From assembly GCF_000478585.1 (NCBI RefSeq), contig NZ_ARWI01000001.1:1798001-1862000 (forward strand): a stretch of DNA of 64,000 nucleotides, given 5' to 3'. The stretch is from Thiomicrorhabdus sp. Kp2 (GTDB lineage Bacteria; Pseudomonadota; Gammaproteobacteria; Thiomicrospirales; Thiomicrospiraceae). The stretch's first letter is position 1. The number at the start of each line of letters is the position of its first letter. Of this stretch, positions 54,762 through 64,000 are shown piece by piece. Both the position numbers and the translations under genes were made by a program. The notes beneath the pieces were generated by a model. The model did not search any database, was not told the DNA's origin, and was given only the letters and a program-made list of their open reading frames with translations.

Positions 54762-56903
54762 GTGACTAAAACGACCATTAAGTGGACCAAACGTGCCATT
54801 TTAATTCTTGCCATAATCCCCATACTGCTTTTTTTAGCGTTTGCAGGCGCGGTGAGTTTAATTGACTTCAATCAATACAAACCTCAAATAGAACAAGAAG
54901 TTGCCCAACTGACTCAGCGAGATTTTAAGATTGAAGGAGAGGTTAAGGTTTCCATTTTACCGTTTATGTTTCATATGGGGGATATGCGCTTAAAGAACCA
55001 ACCTGGTTTTGAGACAGAAAATTTGATGACAATGAAAGAAGCGCAAATTGAACTTTCATTAAGGGCGCTTTTTTTAGAGAAAAAACTTAAGGTGATTAGC
55101 TTAGAGTTGATTGAGCCGCATGTTCACTTTATTAAACAGGCCGATAAAAACAACTGGTCGGATATTAAGTTTTTAGCGGGGCTATTCTCAGCAAACCAAT
55201 TGGCAGAAATCGTTTCTCAAGAGAGACAAACTGCAAGGCTGAACACGGCTCACTATGATGTGTCGGTTAATGATTTGGCCAAAAAAGTGGTAAGTTCTAC
55301 ACACGCTAAAAGTCTTAATCTTGGTCAGGTTAACGACAGCTGGCAGTTAGAAAGCCTGGCTATAAAAAATGCCCAAATTGATTACAGCGATAGAGAACAA
55401 AACTTTAGTGTTAGTCTCAAAAAAGCCAATCTATTAACCTTTGATATAGAGCCGAATAAGCCATTTCAAGTGAACAGTGATTTTGTGTATGAACACAGTC
55501 AGTCTCCGCGTGTATTTGATTTTGAAATTAATGCACAGATGTTATTGGCTAAGCAGTTCAGTCAGTTGCACCTAGCAAATTGGCATGGTGTGTTTCGTTT
55601 GCAGCTACCCAAAGAGCAAAACCGACCTGACATTCGTTTAACGACCAGTGGTGAAAACCTGATGGTCGACTTCTCCCAACAACAGATCTATGTAAAAAAA
55701 GCGGTGTTAGAAGGTCTAAACTCACAAGTCGAGACGAGTTTTGATGGTTCTTTTGGTGCAAATCCAGTTTTTGAAGGTGAATTTGACGCGAAAGAAATCA
55801 ATATAAAATCCTGGGTTGAACATTTAGGTTTTCCTGCACCAGAGATGGCCGATCAAAAGGCCTTGAGCCAAGCCAGTGGAACATTTCATTGGCGCTGGGA
55901 TGGTAAAAAACTCTCTATAGAACAAGTAAAGGTTAAGGTAGATGAGTCAGACATTACGGGTTATTTAAGCATCCCTTTTGGCTCTATGGACTCAGTCAAT
56001 GCCACTACGGTATTTGATTTAACGGTTAAAGATTTCTCTCTCGAAGATTATTTAATTAAAACGGCTTCCAATATTCCAACAGCGTCACAAGTTACCAGGC
56101 CTGGTGGTTTGAAAAAAGGTATTTATCCTATTCCGATTAGTTTTTTACAAACAACGTCTCTTCAAGGAAAGTTAACACTGGTTGACTTTCGCGCTTTAGA
56201 TAGACAGGCTCAACGTATTGACCTTGAGTTGAACAGTCGCAATGGAAAATTAGAACTTGCTCCTTTTGATATTGCGTTTTTACAGGGTATTGTTGAATCT
56301 AAACTCTTGGCGGATTTATCGAAACCACAGCCTGAATATTTCTGGAAAGGTCGTACGAAATCTTTATCGTTGAGTGAAGTCTCTGTGAAGGGGCAGCAAC
56401 CTGTTACAGGAACGCTGGATAGTCATTTTGCCTTAAAGACAGAAGGGGTAAACCCGATTGACTGGGCGAAAAATTTGCAAGGTAATATCAATGCGAATAT
56501 TGAGCAGGCAAGAGTATATGGCCTGGATTTAAATCAGCTGTTACAAGGTCAGGTAGCGTTGAATGCTCAGCAGCCCTTGTTTACTGAATTTAACAGTTTG
56601 CAAGTGAATGGCCAGTTTACCGATGGCGTGTTTACCCCCAAACGTTTTTTAGCCACAGCAGAGCGTTTTAAAGGCACAGGGAATGGTGAATTAAGTTTAG
56701 TGAATCAACAAGTGAAAGGGGATTTACATTTACAGATAGACAAACCCTCTGAAGCATTGTCTGAGCTTAAAGGGTTAGTGATTCCATTGACTTATCAGGG
56801 CGATATGATGAACCCAAGTTGGTCGGTTAATTTGGCCGAATTAAACCCCAAAATTATTGATTCTTCGCCCGTACTGAGTGCTTTGCAAACGCTTATTAAC
56901 TAG
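54762..56903 (+). CDS. AsmA family protein
   Basis: 713 residues from GTG 54762, with AAGGG 8 nt upstream; a TTG at 54741 is in frame but has no RBS. One N-terminal membrane helix (about 12-35, AILILAIIPILLFLAFAGAV), then DFNQYKPQIEQEVAQLTQRDFKIEG-type AsmA segments. A long periplasmic beta-rich body and a C-terminal AsmA_2 part (NGQFTDGVFTPKRFLATAERF, GTGNGELSLVNQQVKGDLHL) follow. The family is linked to lipid transport and outer-membrane homeostasis. A palindrome copy TTACCAGGCCTGGTGG (56092-56107) is read T-R-P-G-G. Confidence 0.9.
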   Translation: MTKTTIKWTKRAILILAIIPILLFLAFAGAVSLIDFNQYKPQIEQEVAQLTQRDFKIEGEVKVSILPFMFHMGDMRLKNQPGFETENLMTMKEAQIELSLRALFLEKKLKVISLELIEPHVHFIKQADKNNWSDIKFLAGLFSANQLAEIVSQERQTARLNTAHYDVSVNDLAKKVVSSTHAKSLNLGQVNDSWQLESLAIKNAQIDYSDREQNFSVSLKKANLLTFDIEPNKPFQVNSDFVYEHSQSPRVFDFEINAQMLLAKQFSQLHLANWHGVFRLQLPKEQNRPDIRLTTSGENLMVDFSQQQIYVKKAVLEGLNSQVETSFDGSFGANPVFEGEFDAKEINIKSWVEHLGFPAPEMADQKALSQASGTFHWRWDGKKLSIEQVKVKVDESDITGYLSIPFGSMDSVNATTVFDLTVKDFSLEDYLIKTASNIPTASQVTRPGGLKKGIYPIPISFLQTTSLQGKLTLVDFRALDRQAQRIDLELNSRNGKLELAPFDIAFLQGIVESKLLADLSKPQPEYFWKGRTKSLSLSEVSVKGQQPVTGTLDSHFALKTEGVNPIDWAKNLQGNINANIEQARVYGLDLNQLLQGQVALNAQQPLFTEFNSLQVNGQFTDGVFTPKRFLATAERFKGTGNGELSLVNQQVKGDLHLQIDKPSEALSELKGLVIPLTYQGDMMNPSWSVNLAELNPKIIDSSPVLSALQTLIN

Positions 56904-56935
56904 TGATAAGTTTAGCGCTTAGCGTTATTTAGCCG

Positions 56936-57658
56936 TTATACACGTTCAAAAATCAAATCCCAAACGCCATGCCCTAAACTGTGGCCACGCGCCTCAAACT
57001 TAGTTAAAGGGCGGTACTCTGGTCTCGGTGTGTATTGGCCTTCACCACTGATATTGCGGTAGTTTTCAGCCGCATTCATCACTTCCATCATGTGCAAGGC
57101 ATAATCTTCCCAGTCGGTAGCCATATGAAATTGCCCACCTGGTTTTAAGTGTGAAGCGATGGTTTGCGCAAAAGCAGGTTGCACAATACGGCGCTTGTTA
57201 TGGCGTTTTTTATGCCAAGGGTCAGGGAAGAACAGATAAACACCCGCTAAAGAATTTTTAGGAATGCATTTTTCTAACACTTCAATGGCATCGTGGTTAT
57301 AGACACGAATATTGGTTAAACCTTTCTCCTCTACCAGCTTTAATAAAGCACCGATACCAGGCCTGTGAACTTCAATCCCAATATAGTTTTGCTGTGGATT
57401 GGCCTCAGCCATCTCAGCCAAACTTTTTCCCATACCAAAACCAATTTCAACAATGGTGGGCGCATCACGACCAAACAGTTCGGTTAAATCTAATAATTCA
57501 TCACTGACGGTTAAACCAAACTTAGGCCATTGCGTATCAATCGCATTTTGTTGTGCCGCGGACAAACGCCCTTGGCGTAATACAAAGCTTTTAATACGGT
57601 GAGTGATGGTAGGACGATTATCGTCTTGAGTAGGGTTGGATTTGTTTTCTTCAGTCAT
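56936..57658 (-). CDS. trmB: tRNA (guanine-N7-)-methyltransferase TrmB
   Basis: 240 residues. It methylates G46 of tRNA using SAM. Motifs: [14 protein letters not shown] near 71-84, [13 protein letters not shown] near 93-105, and [16 protein letters not shown] near 148-163. It is convergent with the AsmA-family gene and divergent from mutY. The degenerate palindrome ACCAGGCCTGTG (57356-57367) lies within the HRPG codons. Confidence 0.95.
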   Translation of the reverse strand: MTEENKSNPTQDDNRPTITHRIKSFVLRQGRLSAAQQNAIDTQWPKFGLTVSDELLDLTELFGRDAPTIVEIGFGMGKSLAEMAEANPQQNYIGIEVHRPGIGALLKLVEEKGLTNIRVYNHDAIEVLEKCIPKNSLAGVYLFFPDPWHKKRHNKRRIVQPAFAQTIASHLKPGGQFHMATDWEDYALHMMEVMNAAENYRNISGEGQYTPRPEYRPLTKFEARGHSLGHGVWDLIFERV

Positions 57659-57784
57659 AATTTTCTAGGGTGCAAAGGTCTAAGAATAGGTTGAGTTAAT
57701 TTTGATTGCGTATAGTATAACGTAAATCAAAAAATACAATTCTTTAAGCGTGTTTTGCCGCGTTTATTTCTGTTTAGTGAACTC

Positions 57785-58915
57785 ATGACAATACATAATA
57801 AAAACAACTTTTCTGCTCGACTACTCGCTTGGTTTGACCAATACGGACGCCACGACCTGCCTTGGCAACAAGAGATTAATCCATACCGTGTTTGGGTCTC
57901 TGAAATTATGTTGCAGCAAACTCAAGTTAAAACCGTGATTCCTTATTACCAAAAGTTTATGAGCCATTTCCCAACGGTTAAAGATTTAGTCAATGCATCT
58001 CAAGAGCAGGTTTTATCACATTGGGCAGGCCTGGGTTATTATGCTCGTGGGCGTAATTTACATAAAAGCGCGCAAATTATCGTCAATGAATATGGCGGTG
58101 AATTTCCCCAGAATTTTGATGAAATTGTCGCTCTACCTGGCATTGGTCGTTCAACAGCGGGGGCGATTTTATCCATTGCTTTGCAACAAAAATATGCCAT
58201 TTTAGATGGCAATGTAAAGCGAGTTTTAAGCCGTTATTATGCCATTGAAGGTTGGCCTGGTGAAAAGGTCATAGAAAATGACCTATGGCTTAAAGCCAGT
58301 GAATTAACACCGCCAGAGCGTTTTGCAGACTACACTCAAGCCATTATGGATTTAGGGGCTACGCTCTGTACACGCAGTAAACCAAATTGCCAGGCCTGTC
58401 CTCAACAGCCGTACTGCCAAGCTTATCAGCAAGATAGAGTGTTGGATTTTCCTTATAAAAAGCCCAAAAAGGAAAAACCAATCAAGCAGGCCTGGTTATT
58501 GATTCAGGCCAATGAAAATGGCGATGTCTTTCTAAAAAAACGACCTCAAAAAGGGATTTGGGGCGGCTTATGGAGTTTACCCGAATTTGAAAGTCGTACC
58601 TTGTGTGAGCAATATGCAGAAAGCCAAGGAAGTCATGCAGATACTTTGATAGAATGGGATACTTTCAGACATACTTTTTCTCACTATCATTTAGATATTC
58701 ATCCTGTTTATTTAGATATGAGTGGGGAGTTTAAAAAGCAGGTCGCTGAGCTTAACGCTGAATACCGTTTGCAAGCAGAACCAAAAGCTCAAATAGAGCA
58801 TTTTGGTGAATGGTATTCATTAGAGGCGCTAATGCAAAGCAAGGTGGGTTTACCTGCACCAGTCACTAAGTTAATAACGCTTCTAGACAAACGTAAGAGT
58901 GATGGCTTAAGTTGA
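57785..58915 (+). CDS. mutY: A/G-specific adenine glycosylase MutY
   Basis: 376 residues from ATG 57785; the TTG at 57755 is less likely. It removes A mispaired with 8-oxoG. Motifs: HDLPWQ near 20, the helix-hairpin-helix LPGIGRSTAGAI, LDGNVKRVLSR, and the [4Fe-4S] ligands C-x6-C-x2-C-x5-C (from CTRSKPNCQACP). A C-terminal NUDIX-like domain follows (KKRPQKGIWGGLWSLPEFE). Three near-copies of the palindrome lie inside (58024, 58390 and 58487). Confidence 0.95.
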   Translation: MTIHNKNNFSARLLAWFDQYGRHDLPWQQEINPYRVWVSEIMLQQTQVKTVIPYYQKFMSHFPTVKDLVNASQEQVLSHWAGLGYYARGRNLHKSAQIIVNEYGGEFPQNFDEIVALPGIGRSTAGAILSIALQQKYAILDGNVKRVLSRYYAIEGWPGEKVIENDLWLKASELTPPERFADYTQAIMDLGATLCTRSKPNCQACPQQPYCQAYQQDRVLDFPYKKPKKEKPIKQAWLLIQANENGDVFLKKRPQKGIWGGLWSLPEFESRTLCEQYAESQGSHADTLIEWDTFRHTFSHYHLDIHPVYLDMSGEFKKQVAELNAEYRLQAEPKAQIEHFGEWYSLEALMQSKVGLPAPVTKLITLLDKRKSDGLS

Positions 58916-59004
58916 GTTAATTTATAAAAAAAATATAAAATTATAAAAATTATTAAAAACAAAAATAACAGATAAAACAATCTAGATGGGTTACGGAGTA
59001 GATT

Positions 59005-59274
59005 ATGAGCAGAACAGTAAATTGCGTAAAAATGGGTGAAGAGTTAGAAGGGTTAGATTTTTTACCGTTTCCAGGTGAGTTAGGTCAAAAAGTCTACGAT
59101 AATGTTTCTAAAGAAGCTTGGAAACAGTGGTTAGGCCAACAAACGATTTTAATTAATGAGTATCGTTTATCGAGCCTAGACCCTAAAGCACGTACTTTTT
59201 TATTGGAAGAGATGCAAAAGTTCTTATTTGATGATCAGGACATTGATATGCCTGAAGAGTTTAAGTCTGTTTAA
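59005..59274 (+). CDS. yggX: Fe(2+)-trafficking / Fe-S protection protein YggX
   Basis: 89 residues, the normal family size. It starts [17 protein letters not shown] and contains [19 protein letters not shown], matching YggX. It is thought to protect labile Fe-S clusters and to aid iron handling. It follows mutY, the common gammaproteobacterial order, after an 89-nt AT-rich gap. Confidence 0.95.
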   Translation: MSRTVNCVKMGEELEGLDFLPFPGELGQKVYDNVSKEAWKQWLGQQTILINEYRLSSLDPKARTFLLEEMQKFLFDDQDIDMPEEFKSV

Positions 59275-59309
59275 TCACCTGGATGAGGTGTTTTTAAGGT
59301 AAGAAAAGA

Positions 59310-60515
59310 GTGAGTCAATTAATTGATATTTATGTAGGTCGTCAGCCTATTTTTAATAGAAACTTAGAAGTCATTGCTTATGAGTTGCTGTTTCGTAGTG
59401 GTTCGCAAAACAATCATGCGATGATTTTAGGCGGGGATACCGCTTCTGCTCAAGTGATGATGAATGTCTTTGGCGAGATGGGTTTAGAGGAAGTTTTAGG
59501 CCAACATAAAGGGTTTATTAATTTCACTGAGGGTCTATTATTAAGAGAGTACCAACCCTTTTTTCCAAAAAAGAAAGTGGTCATTGAAGTCTTAGAAGAT
59601 ATCAGCGTTTCTCCTCAATTAATTTCTTCGCTTACCAAACTAAAAGAGCTTGGTTTTAAGATTGCGCTGGATGATTATATTTTTAATCCCGAGTTACAGC
59701 CGCTAGAACGGTTTGCCGACATCATTAAGGTTGAAATCACTCAAGTAGGGCCTAAAAAATTAGCCGAACACACTGCCAGATTGAAGGCACAGGGAATTTT
59801 ATTATTGGCCGAGAAGGTTGAGACCCGTGAACAATATGAGTTTTGTGTCAAATTAGGCTTTGACTATTTTCAAGGTTATTTCTTTGCCAAACCTAAAATT
59901 ATTCAAGGTAAACGCCTACCTAATAATAAACTTACCATTCTAGAATTACTCTCTAAAGTGTATGACCCTGATGTCGATATGCATTGCTTGTCGGATATTA
60001 TCAGTAAAGATGTTTCTTTAAGCCAAAAACTACTTAAATTTGTGGCAGAAACCAATCATACAGGCATACAGATCGCCTCCATTCACGATGCGGTGTTACG
60101 TTTTGGTTTGAACCGCTTAAAGAGCTGGGCAAGCATGTTAGTGCTTTCGGGTGTTGATGATAAGCCTGTTGAACTGTTTACGACCGCCTTAACCCGCGCT
60201 AAATTTTGTGAGTTAGTGGGTGGTAAAATCGGTAAAGCATCTATTGATAGTTATTTTACGGTTGGCCTGTTTTCATGTTTGGATGCGGTGATGGACGCTG
60301 AGCTTTCTAGCCTGATAAAAAAATTAGGACTCGAACCAATGGTAGAAGCCGCTTTGTTAGAAGAGCAGGGCGATTTGGGGCATGTATTAACGATGGTGAA
60401 AGGGTTGGAGCAAGGAAAAACAGACTTTATTGTGCCTGACTCCATAACCGCAACAGAAGCTTCTAATTTGTACCTTAAAGCAATGCAGTTTGCTGAGAAT
60501 GTTGACTTAGGTTAG
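59310..60515 (+). CDS. EAL-HDOD signalling protein (YuxH type)
   Basis: 401 residues from GTG 59310, with AGG about 9 nt upstream. The N-terminal EAL-like domain is degenerate (IAYELLFRSG in place of a full EAL catalytic motif; later KIALDDY and VEVLED). The C-terminal HDOD domain begins near 200 (LLSKVYDPDVDMHCLSDIIS). Such proteins are usually non-catalytic regulators that bind partners. The assembly ATPase at 34078 has an MshEN domain, but a functional link is only speculation. Confidence 0.9.
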   Translation: MSQLIDIYVGRQPIFNRNLEVIAYELLFRSGSQNNHAMILGGDTASAQVMMNVFGEMGLEEVLGQHKGFINFTEGLLLREYQPFFPKKKVVIEVLEDISVSPQLISSLTKLKELGFKIALDDYIFNPELQPLERFADIIKVEITQVGPKKLAEHTARLKAQGILLLAEKVETREQYEFCVKLGFDYFQGYFFAKPKIIQGKRLPNNKLTILELLSKVYDPDVDMHCLSDIISKDVSLSQKLLKFVAETNHTGIQIASIHDAVLRFGLNRLKSWASMLVLSGVDDKPVELFTTALTRAKFCELVGGKIGKASIDSYFTVGLFSCLDAVMDAELSSLIKKLGLEPMVEAALLEEQGDLGHVLTMVKGLEQGKTDFIVPDSITATEASNLYLKAMQFAENVDLG

Positions 60516-60540
60516 TTAAGTTTATTATTTTTAAGTCATA

Positions 60541-60572
60541 AAAAAGCCCTCACTTCAAAGTGAGGGCTTTTT
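60541..60572. terminator. Bidirectional terminator between HDOD gene and hemE
   Basis: A 15-bp perfect stem (AAAAAGCCCTCACTT / AAGTGAGGGCTTTTT) with a 2-nt loop. It serves both convergent genes. Confidence 0.93.
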
Positions 60573-60612
60573 GCTTTATAACCTATGACTCTCTATAAAG
60601 AGTGTCTAACGA

Positions 60613-61677
60613 TTATTTATGATATTCAGGACTGTAATCTACAACGGCATTGATAAACGCATCAACCGTCTCTGGGTCAATTCCAGGGTGAATACCATGG
60701 CCAAGGTTAAAGATATGACCTTCGCCTTTACCATAGCTCTCTAATACGCTTTTTACTTCTTGACGAACACGTTCAGGAGAGGCATAAAGAACCGTTGGAT
60801 CCATATTCCCTTGAAGGGCTACACGGTCACCTACTTGGGCACGCGCGTCAGCCATGTCCATTGTCCAGTCAATACCTAAACAGTCTGCGCCTGCATCCGC
60901 CATGGCGTGTAACCACTGACCACCACCTTTGGTGTAAAGAATACATGGGACTTTACGGCCATCTTTCTCTTTGATTAAGCCATCAACAATTTTAGCCATA
61001 TAGTCTAGTGAGAAAGCTTTGTAATCACGTGGCGTTAATAAGCCACCCCAAGTATCAAAGATTTGTACCGCTTGTGCGCCAGCTTCAATCTGAGCGTTTA
61101 AATAAGCGGTTACGGAGTCTGCTAAAACGTCTAAGATTTGGTGCATCATTTTTGGTTGTTCAAACATCATGCCTTTGACTTTACCAAACTGCTTGCTTGA
61201 ACCACCTTCAACCATATAGGTTGCTAAAGTCCATGGACTACCAGAAAAACCAATTAAGGGTACACGGCCATTTAACTCTTTACGAATGGTACTGACCGCA
61301 TTCATTACATAACCTAAGTCAGAACCCATATCTGGAACAAATAGGCGGTCAACATCGGCTTGTGTTTTGATGGGTTTATCAAAGATAGGACCTTCACCTT
61401 CAGCAAAACGTAGTTCAAGTCCCATAGCATCAGGAATCGTTAAGATATCTGAAAATAGAATAGCCGCATCAAGCGGATAGCGGTCTAAAGGCTGAATGGT
61501 CACTTCGCACGCTAATTCTGCGTTTTTACAAAGATCCATAAATGAGCCCGCTTTAGCACGAGTTGCACGGTATTCTGGCAGATAACGACCCGCTTGACGC
61601 ATCATCCAAACAGGCGTGCGGTCAACTGGTTCTTTAAGAAGTGCACGTAAAAAACGATCGTTTTGTAACTCTGCCAT
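60613..61677 (-). CDS. hemE: Uroporphyrinogen decarboxylase
   Basis: 354 residues. It converts uroporphyrinogen III to coproporphyrinogen III in heme synthesis. Family motifs: [17 protein letters not shown] near 21-37, [17 protein letters not shown] near 67-83, [13 protein letters not shown], and [10 protein letters not shown] near 328-337. No operon partner is seen; the upstream gap carries a palindrome copy. Confidence 0.97.
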   Translation of the reverse strand: MAELQNDRFLRALLKEPVDRTPVWMMRQAGRYLPEYRATRAKAGSFMDLCKNAELACEVTIQPLDRYPLDAAILFSDILTIPDAMGLELRFAEGEGPIFDKPIKTQADVDRLFVPDMGSDLGYVMNAVSTIRKELNGRVPLIGFSGSPWTLATYMVEGGSSKQFGKVKGMMFEQPKMMHQILDVLADSVTAYLNAQIEAGAQAVQIFDTWGGLLTPRDYKAFSLDYMAKIVDGLIKEKDGRKVPCILYTKGGGQWLHAMADAGADCLGIDWTMDMADARAQVGDRVALQGNMDPTVLYASPERVRQEVKSVLESYGKGEGHIFNLGHGIHPGIDPETVDAFINAVVDYSPEYHK

Positions 61678-61818
61678 AACAAGGCCCTTTCTGTTAACGC
61701 TTAAAAAATAGGGGGTTATTTTAGCGTAAAGTGACCTTAAAGCAAGAATTTACACAAAGTGTTACTTGGCGAGCAAGCTATTTGCTTGAATCAAACAGCT
61801 TGTTAAGAACAAATAATC

Positions 61819-61832
61819 TACCAGGCCTGGTA
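61819..61832. repeat. 14-bp palindrome copy TACCAGGCCTGGTA
   Basis: A perfect palindrome in the gap between hemE and the nuclease gene. It lies 142 bp upstream of the hemE start and 8 bp past the nuclease stop. Confidence 0.85.
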
Positions 61833-61839
61833 ACTTAAA

Positions 61840-62658
61840 TTAGGGTGCACCAATTGGACTAAAGTTGGCGATGGCGTAGGGTTCTTTAATAATCATATAC
61901 ATAGCGCCTTTATAGAGGTAAGCGTAGCCACGTACTTCAATGGTTTTACCTTTCAAGGCTTCTAATTGGTCGTAAACAAATTTATCCCAATACTTCTTTT
62001 GAACACGGATACCCGTAGTATCCATATTAATAATATAGTTGGTTGAAGACTTATCTACTTTAACGACTTTACCTTTAATGATTCTAAAACCTTCATCGTC
62101 CGACGTGAGCGTGGTGCTTTCAGCCAACGGAAAATGTCTATCTGGGTTTTTGGCTAAAAAATCCCAAAGTTGATAACCGCCATTACGGGCTTTTTGTTCG
62201 GCTTTATAGTAACAGTCGGCATGTTTGAGGTTGTTGTACATTGAACGGTTTAGAGCAAAACCACTCTCAAGCATTTTTTGTTGAACACTGGTGCCATCTT
62301 TAAAAAATAGGTGGGCAAGTTGGCGGTTACGATTGTCTAAACGTGTGCTATCAAATTCAACGCCCACTTCTAAATCATTATTAGCCAGCAATTTATTTAA
62401 AAAGGTTTGCGACTCTTTGGCTAGAGGTTCGCCAGGTGTATGCCATTTTTGTTTTTTTTCTAATTGTGGCGCATAAATACCTGCGAGCTTGACTCTTTGT
62501 TTGTTAATGACAATGGTGTCGCCCGTAATCGCGTATTCAGCTTTAGTCCAAAGTAGCTTTTTGGTGTCGATGGCACAGCTTTTTTCATCAGCAGCTAAAA
62601 CATTTAGTGAGAGAAAAAGTGTGGTTAAGATAACAAGCGGGGAATTTAGTATTTTCAT
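61840..62658 (-). CDS. Exported staphylococcal-nuclease-like protein
   Basis: 272 residues with a signal peptide at about 1-22 (LNVLAADE). The SNase (TNase)-like domain (about 35-165) has RVKLAGIYAPQLEKK, the GVEFDSTRLDNRNRQLAHLF segment with the expected Arg/Asp-rich active-site region, and VQQKMLESGFAL. A C-terminal beta domain (about 190-270; GKVVKVDKSSTNYIINM) may be OB-like. The likely location is periplasmic; the substrate is unproven. Confidence 0.8.
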   Translation of the reverse strand: MKILNSPLVILTTLFLSLNVLAADEKSCAIDTKKLLWTKAEYAITGDTIVINKQRVKLAGIYAPQLEKKQKWHTPGEPLAKESQTFLNKLLANNDLEVGVEFDSTRLDNRNRQLAHLFFKDGTSVQQKMLESGFALNRSMYNNLKHADCYYKAEQKARNGGYQLWDFLAKNPDRHFPLAESTTLTSDDEGFRIIKGKVVKVDKSSTNYIINMDTTGIRVQKKYWDKFVYDQLEALKGKTIEVRGYAYLYKGAMYMIIKEPYAIANFSPIGAP

Positions 62659-62777
62659 GGCTTTGATTGTAATGATTTTAGTGAGAAATACAAAGCAATT
62701 GATAAGCCAAAGCTTGATGGTTGTGTGTTTACTGAATATTTACCTAAGCGCATTGTATGATTGATAAAATGAAAGTT

Positions 62778-62990
62778 TTAACCACGAAGACACGAAAGCA
62801 CGAAGAGACTCTAAAATCTAACATCTGTTTTATTTGAATGAATAACCAATCTCAATGTAATTGGTTATAGGTTCTAAAGCTTTATAAATAAGTGATTAAG
62901 ACATGGGTCAATGTAAGGATTGTGTTCATATAGATATAGTGGTTTCTATTTATTTTTATATCTTCGTGTCTTAGTGACTTCGTGGTTGAT
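62778..62990. repeat. ACCACGAAG-type inverted-repeat element, about 213 bp
   Basis: The left arm AACCACGAAGACACGAAAGC and the inverted right arm (62961-62989, reading AACCACGAAGTCACTAAGAC on the other strand) share most positions. The arms themselves consist of CACGAAG-like units about 9 bp apart. AACCACGAAG-type repeats are common intergenic sequences in diverse bacterial genomes. The arrangement looks like a small non-coding mobile or repeat unit. Confidence 0.6.
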
Positions 62991-63054
62991 TTTTTACAAT
63001 GCTGAATAATCAATACACAAAATATGGATACCCATTCATTAAAATTCAGCTATA

Positions 63055-63093
63055 AAAAAAGCGCTAGAGGCTTTTGGCCAATAGCGCTTTTTT
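63055..63093 (-). terminator. Terminator of rpmE2
   Basis: Stem AAAAAAGCGCTA / TAGCGCTTTTTT with a loop of about 15 nt, 21 bp downstream of the rpmE2 stop. Symmetrical A/T runs allow use in both directions. Confidence 0.85.
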
Positions 63094-63113
63094 GTGTAAT
63101 CAAAAAGATTTGA

Positions 63114-63362
63114 TTAACGACGAGCGTATTTCTGCTTGAATTTCTCAACACGACCTTCAGTATCTACAAGAGTCTGCTTACCAGTGTAGAAAGGGTGAGA
63201 TGCGCTAGAAACTTCAACACGTACTAGCGGGTAGTCTTTACCGTCTAGAGTAATAGTGTCGCCAGAAGTCTTTTCAATTGTTGAACGAGTAATGAAAGTT
63301 TCGCCAGTTGAGATATCCTGGAAAACTACTTCTTTGTACTCTGGATGAATGTCTGCTTTCAT
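63114..63362 (-). CDS. rpmE2: Ribosomal protein L31 type B
   Basis: 82 residues. It begins [16 protein letters not shown] and contains [12 protein letters not shown]. No Cys is present, so this is the zinc-free (C-minus) type B form, in many bacteria induced by zinc shortage. No clear Zur box is visible; an AT-rich inverted repeat lies at 63410-63427. The upstream gene is rho. Confidence 0.96.
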   Translation of the reverse strand: MKADIHPEYKEVVFQDISTGETFITRSTIEKTSGDTITLDGKDYPLVRVEVSSASHPFYTGKQTLVDTEGRVEKFKQKYARR

Positions 63363-63409
63363 GATGACGGTCCAATTAATTAGTTAATTCTTTAAAAAAT
63401 GAGCATTAT

Positions 63410-63427
63410 ATTCTTAAAAATAAGAAT
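63410..63427. promoter_or_regulatory. AT-rich inverted repeat upstream of rpmE2
   Basis: ATTCTTA-AAAA-TAAGAAT, 7-bp perfect arms, 48 bp upstream of the rpmE2 start. It could be an operator. It does not match a Zur consensus well, and the base composition makes chance plausible. Confidence 0.25.
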
Positions 63428-63526
63428 TGCAACAAACTTTTTACAGTTGGTTGCAAATTTTTACCAATGAATACAGTGTTTTAGTTGCGTAACAATTATT
63501 TACAGCAACTCTCTCTTAGTGGCTTT

Positions 63527-64000
63527 TTAGCCTTTCATGGCATCAAATAATGCCTGGTTTGTTTTTGATACTTTCATTTGATCAATCAATGTTTCTATCG
63601 CTTCAACTTCATTCATTGATTGTAAGAAACGACGAAGAATCCAAATATTTTGTAACTCTTCAGGAGTGGTCAGTAACTCTTCTTTACGAGTCCCCGACTT
63701 CGTCAGGTTGATCGCTGGGAAAGTACGTTTTTCTGCAATATTGCGAGAAAGGTGTAGTTCCATGTTACCTGTACCTTTGAACTCTTCAAAGATAACCTCG
63801 TCCATTTTAGAACCAGTATCCACAAGAGCCGTGGCAATAATGGTTAAAGAGCCTCCTTCTTCAATATTACGTGCCGCACCAAAGAAACGTTTTGGACGGT
63901 GTAAAGCATTCGCATCCACACCACCCGTTAAAATCTTACCTGATGCAGGCACAACCGTATTGTAAGCACGTGCTAAACGAGTAATAGAGTCTAATAAGAT
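63527..64000 (-). CDS. rho: Transcription termination factor Rho (5' end beyond window)
   Basis: The C-terminal 157 codons are present and the frame stays open to the right edge ([16 protein letters not shown] precedes [12 protein letters not shown]). Typical Rho segments: [20 protein letters not shown], the Q/R-loop region [32 protein letters not shown] and [17 protein letters not shown]. The hexameric RNA helicase terminates transcription. The rest of the gene lies outside the window. Confidence 0.97.
   Translation of the reverse strand: MLLDSITRLARAYNTVVPASGKILTGGVDANALHRPKRFFGAARNIEEGGSLTIIATALVDTGSKMDEVIFEEFKGTGNMELHLSRNIAEKRTFPAINLTKSGTRKEELLTTPEELQNIWILRRFLQSMNEVEAIETLIDQMKVSKTNQALFDAMKG

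Larger units (their letters stand above)
62659..63113. other. Intergenic region with repeat element and rpmE2 terminator
   Basis: About 455 bases without a gene. It contains the ACCACGAAG inverted-repeat element (62778-62990) and the rpmE2 terminator (63055-63093). Nothing else is recognised. Confidence 0.65.

Noticed and set aside
58916-59004. Very A-rich gap between mutY and yggX as a replication or binding site
   Set aside because: It shows only A/T runs without repeats or recognised boxes, as expected for an AT-rich spacer and promoter.

Overview
The window looks like the chromosome of a gammaproteobacterium of moderate to low G+C. The housekeeping genes (adk, mrcA, yicC, rdgB, hemW, trmB, mutY, yggX, hemE, rpmE2, rho), the complete gspD-N operon and the MSHA-like pilus genes all fit that class. 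My best guess is a sulfur oxidiser of the Thiomicrospira / Hydrogenovibrio / Thiomicrorhabdus group. That guess rests on general resemblance, not on a marker gene.

Layout. (1) 1-8989, minus strand: a three-gene operon for exported proteins of the multicopper-oxidase superfamily. Two are about 435 residues long. The third is a giant surface or extracellular protein of more than 2,080 residues that runs off the left edge. (2) 8990-10090: an AT-rich gene-free stretch with a Fur-like inverted repeat. (3) 10091-20691: a compact type II secretion operon gspD-E-F-G-H-I-J-K-L-M-N without gspC or a prepilin peptidase. (4) 20788-23458: a sensor kinase with a 7TMR-DISM sensor and an OmpR-type regulator. 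(5) 23459-23790: a regulatory region with four GTCG-type repeats spaced exactly 10 bp apart. (6) 23791-42470: a long, tightly packed MSHA-like type IV pilus / pseudopilus locus. It holds three related pilins, an inner-membrane platform, a lipoprotein secretin, GspB- and ExeA-like proteins, an assembly ATPase, a platform protein, and four proteins of a distinctive Cys-containing minor-pilin family. Three of those four carry long Ala-rich C-terminal regions and a shared C-terminal tail. (7) 42567-64000: mostly conserved housekeeping genes.

How they may work together. The T2SS is the obvious export route for the copper proteins. The two-component system lies next to its probable target repeats in front of the pilus operon. 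The pilus locus follows the MSHA gene order (I/J/K-L-N/M-E-G-pilins) but has an unusual set of tip-type subunits. No retraction ATPase is present in the window.

Across the window a 10-bp palindrome, CCAGGCCTGG, often extended to TTACCAGGCCTGGTAA, occurs at least 13 times, with many one-mismatch relatives. It lies both between genes and inside them, in all three reading frames. It is the strongest signal that ordinary annotation does not explain. A near-perfect FNR-type promoter in front of a small membrane-protein gene (49534-49602) is a second clear regulatory signal.
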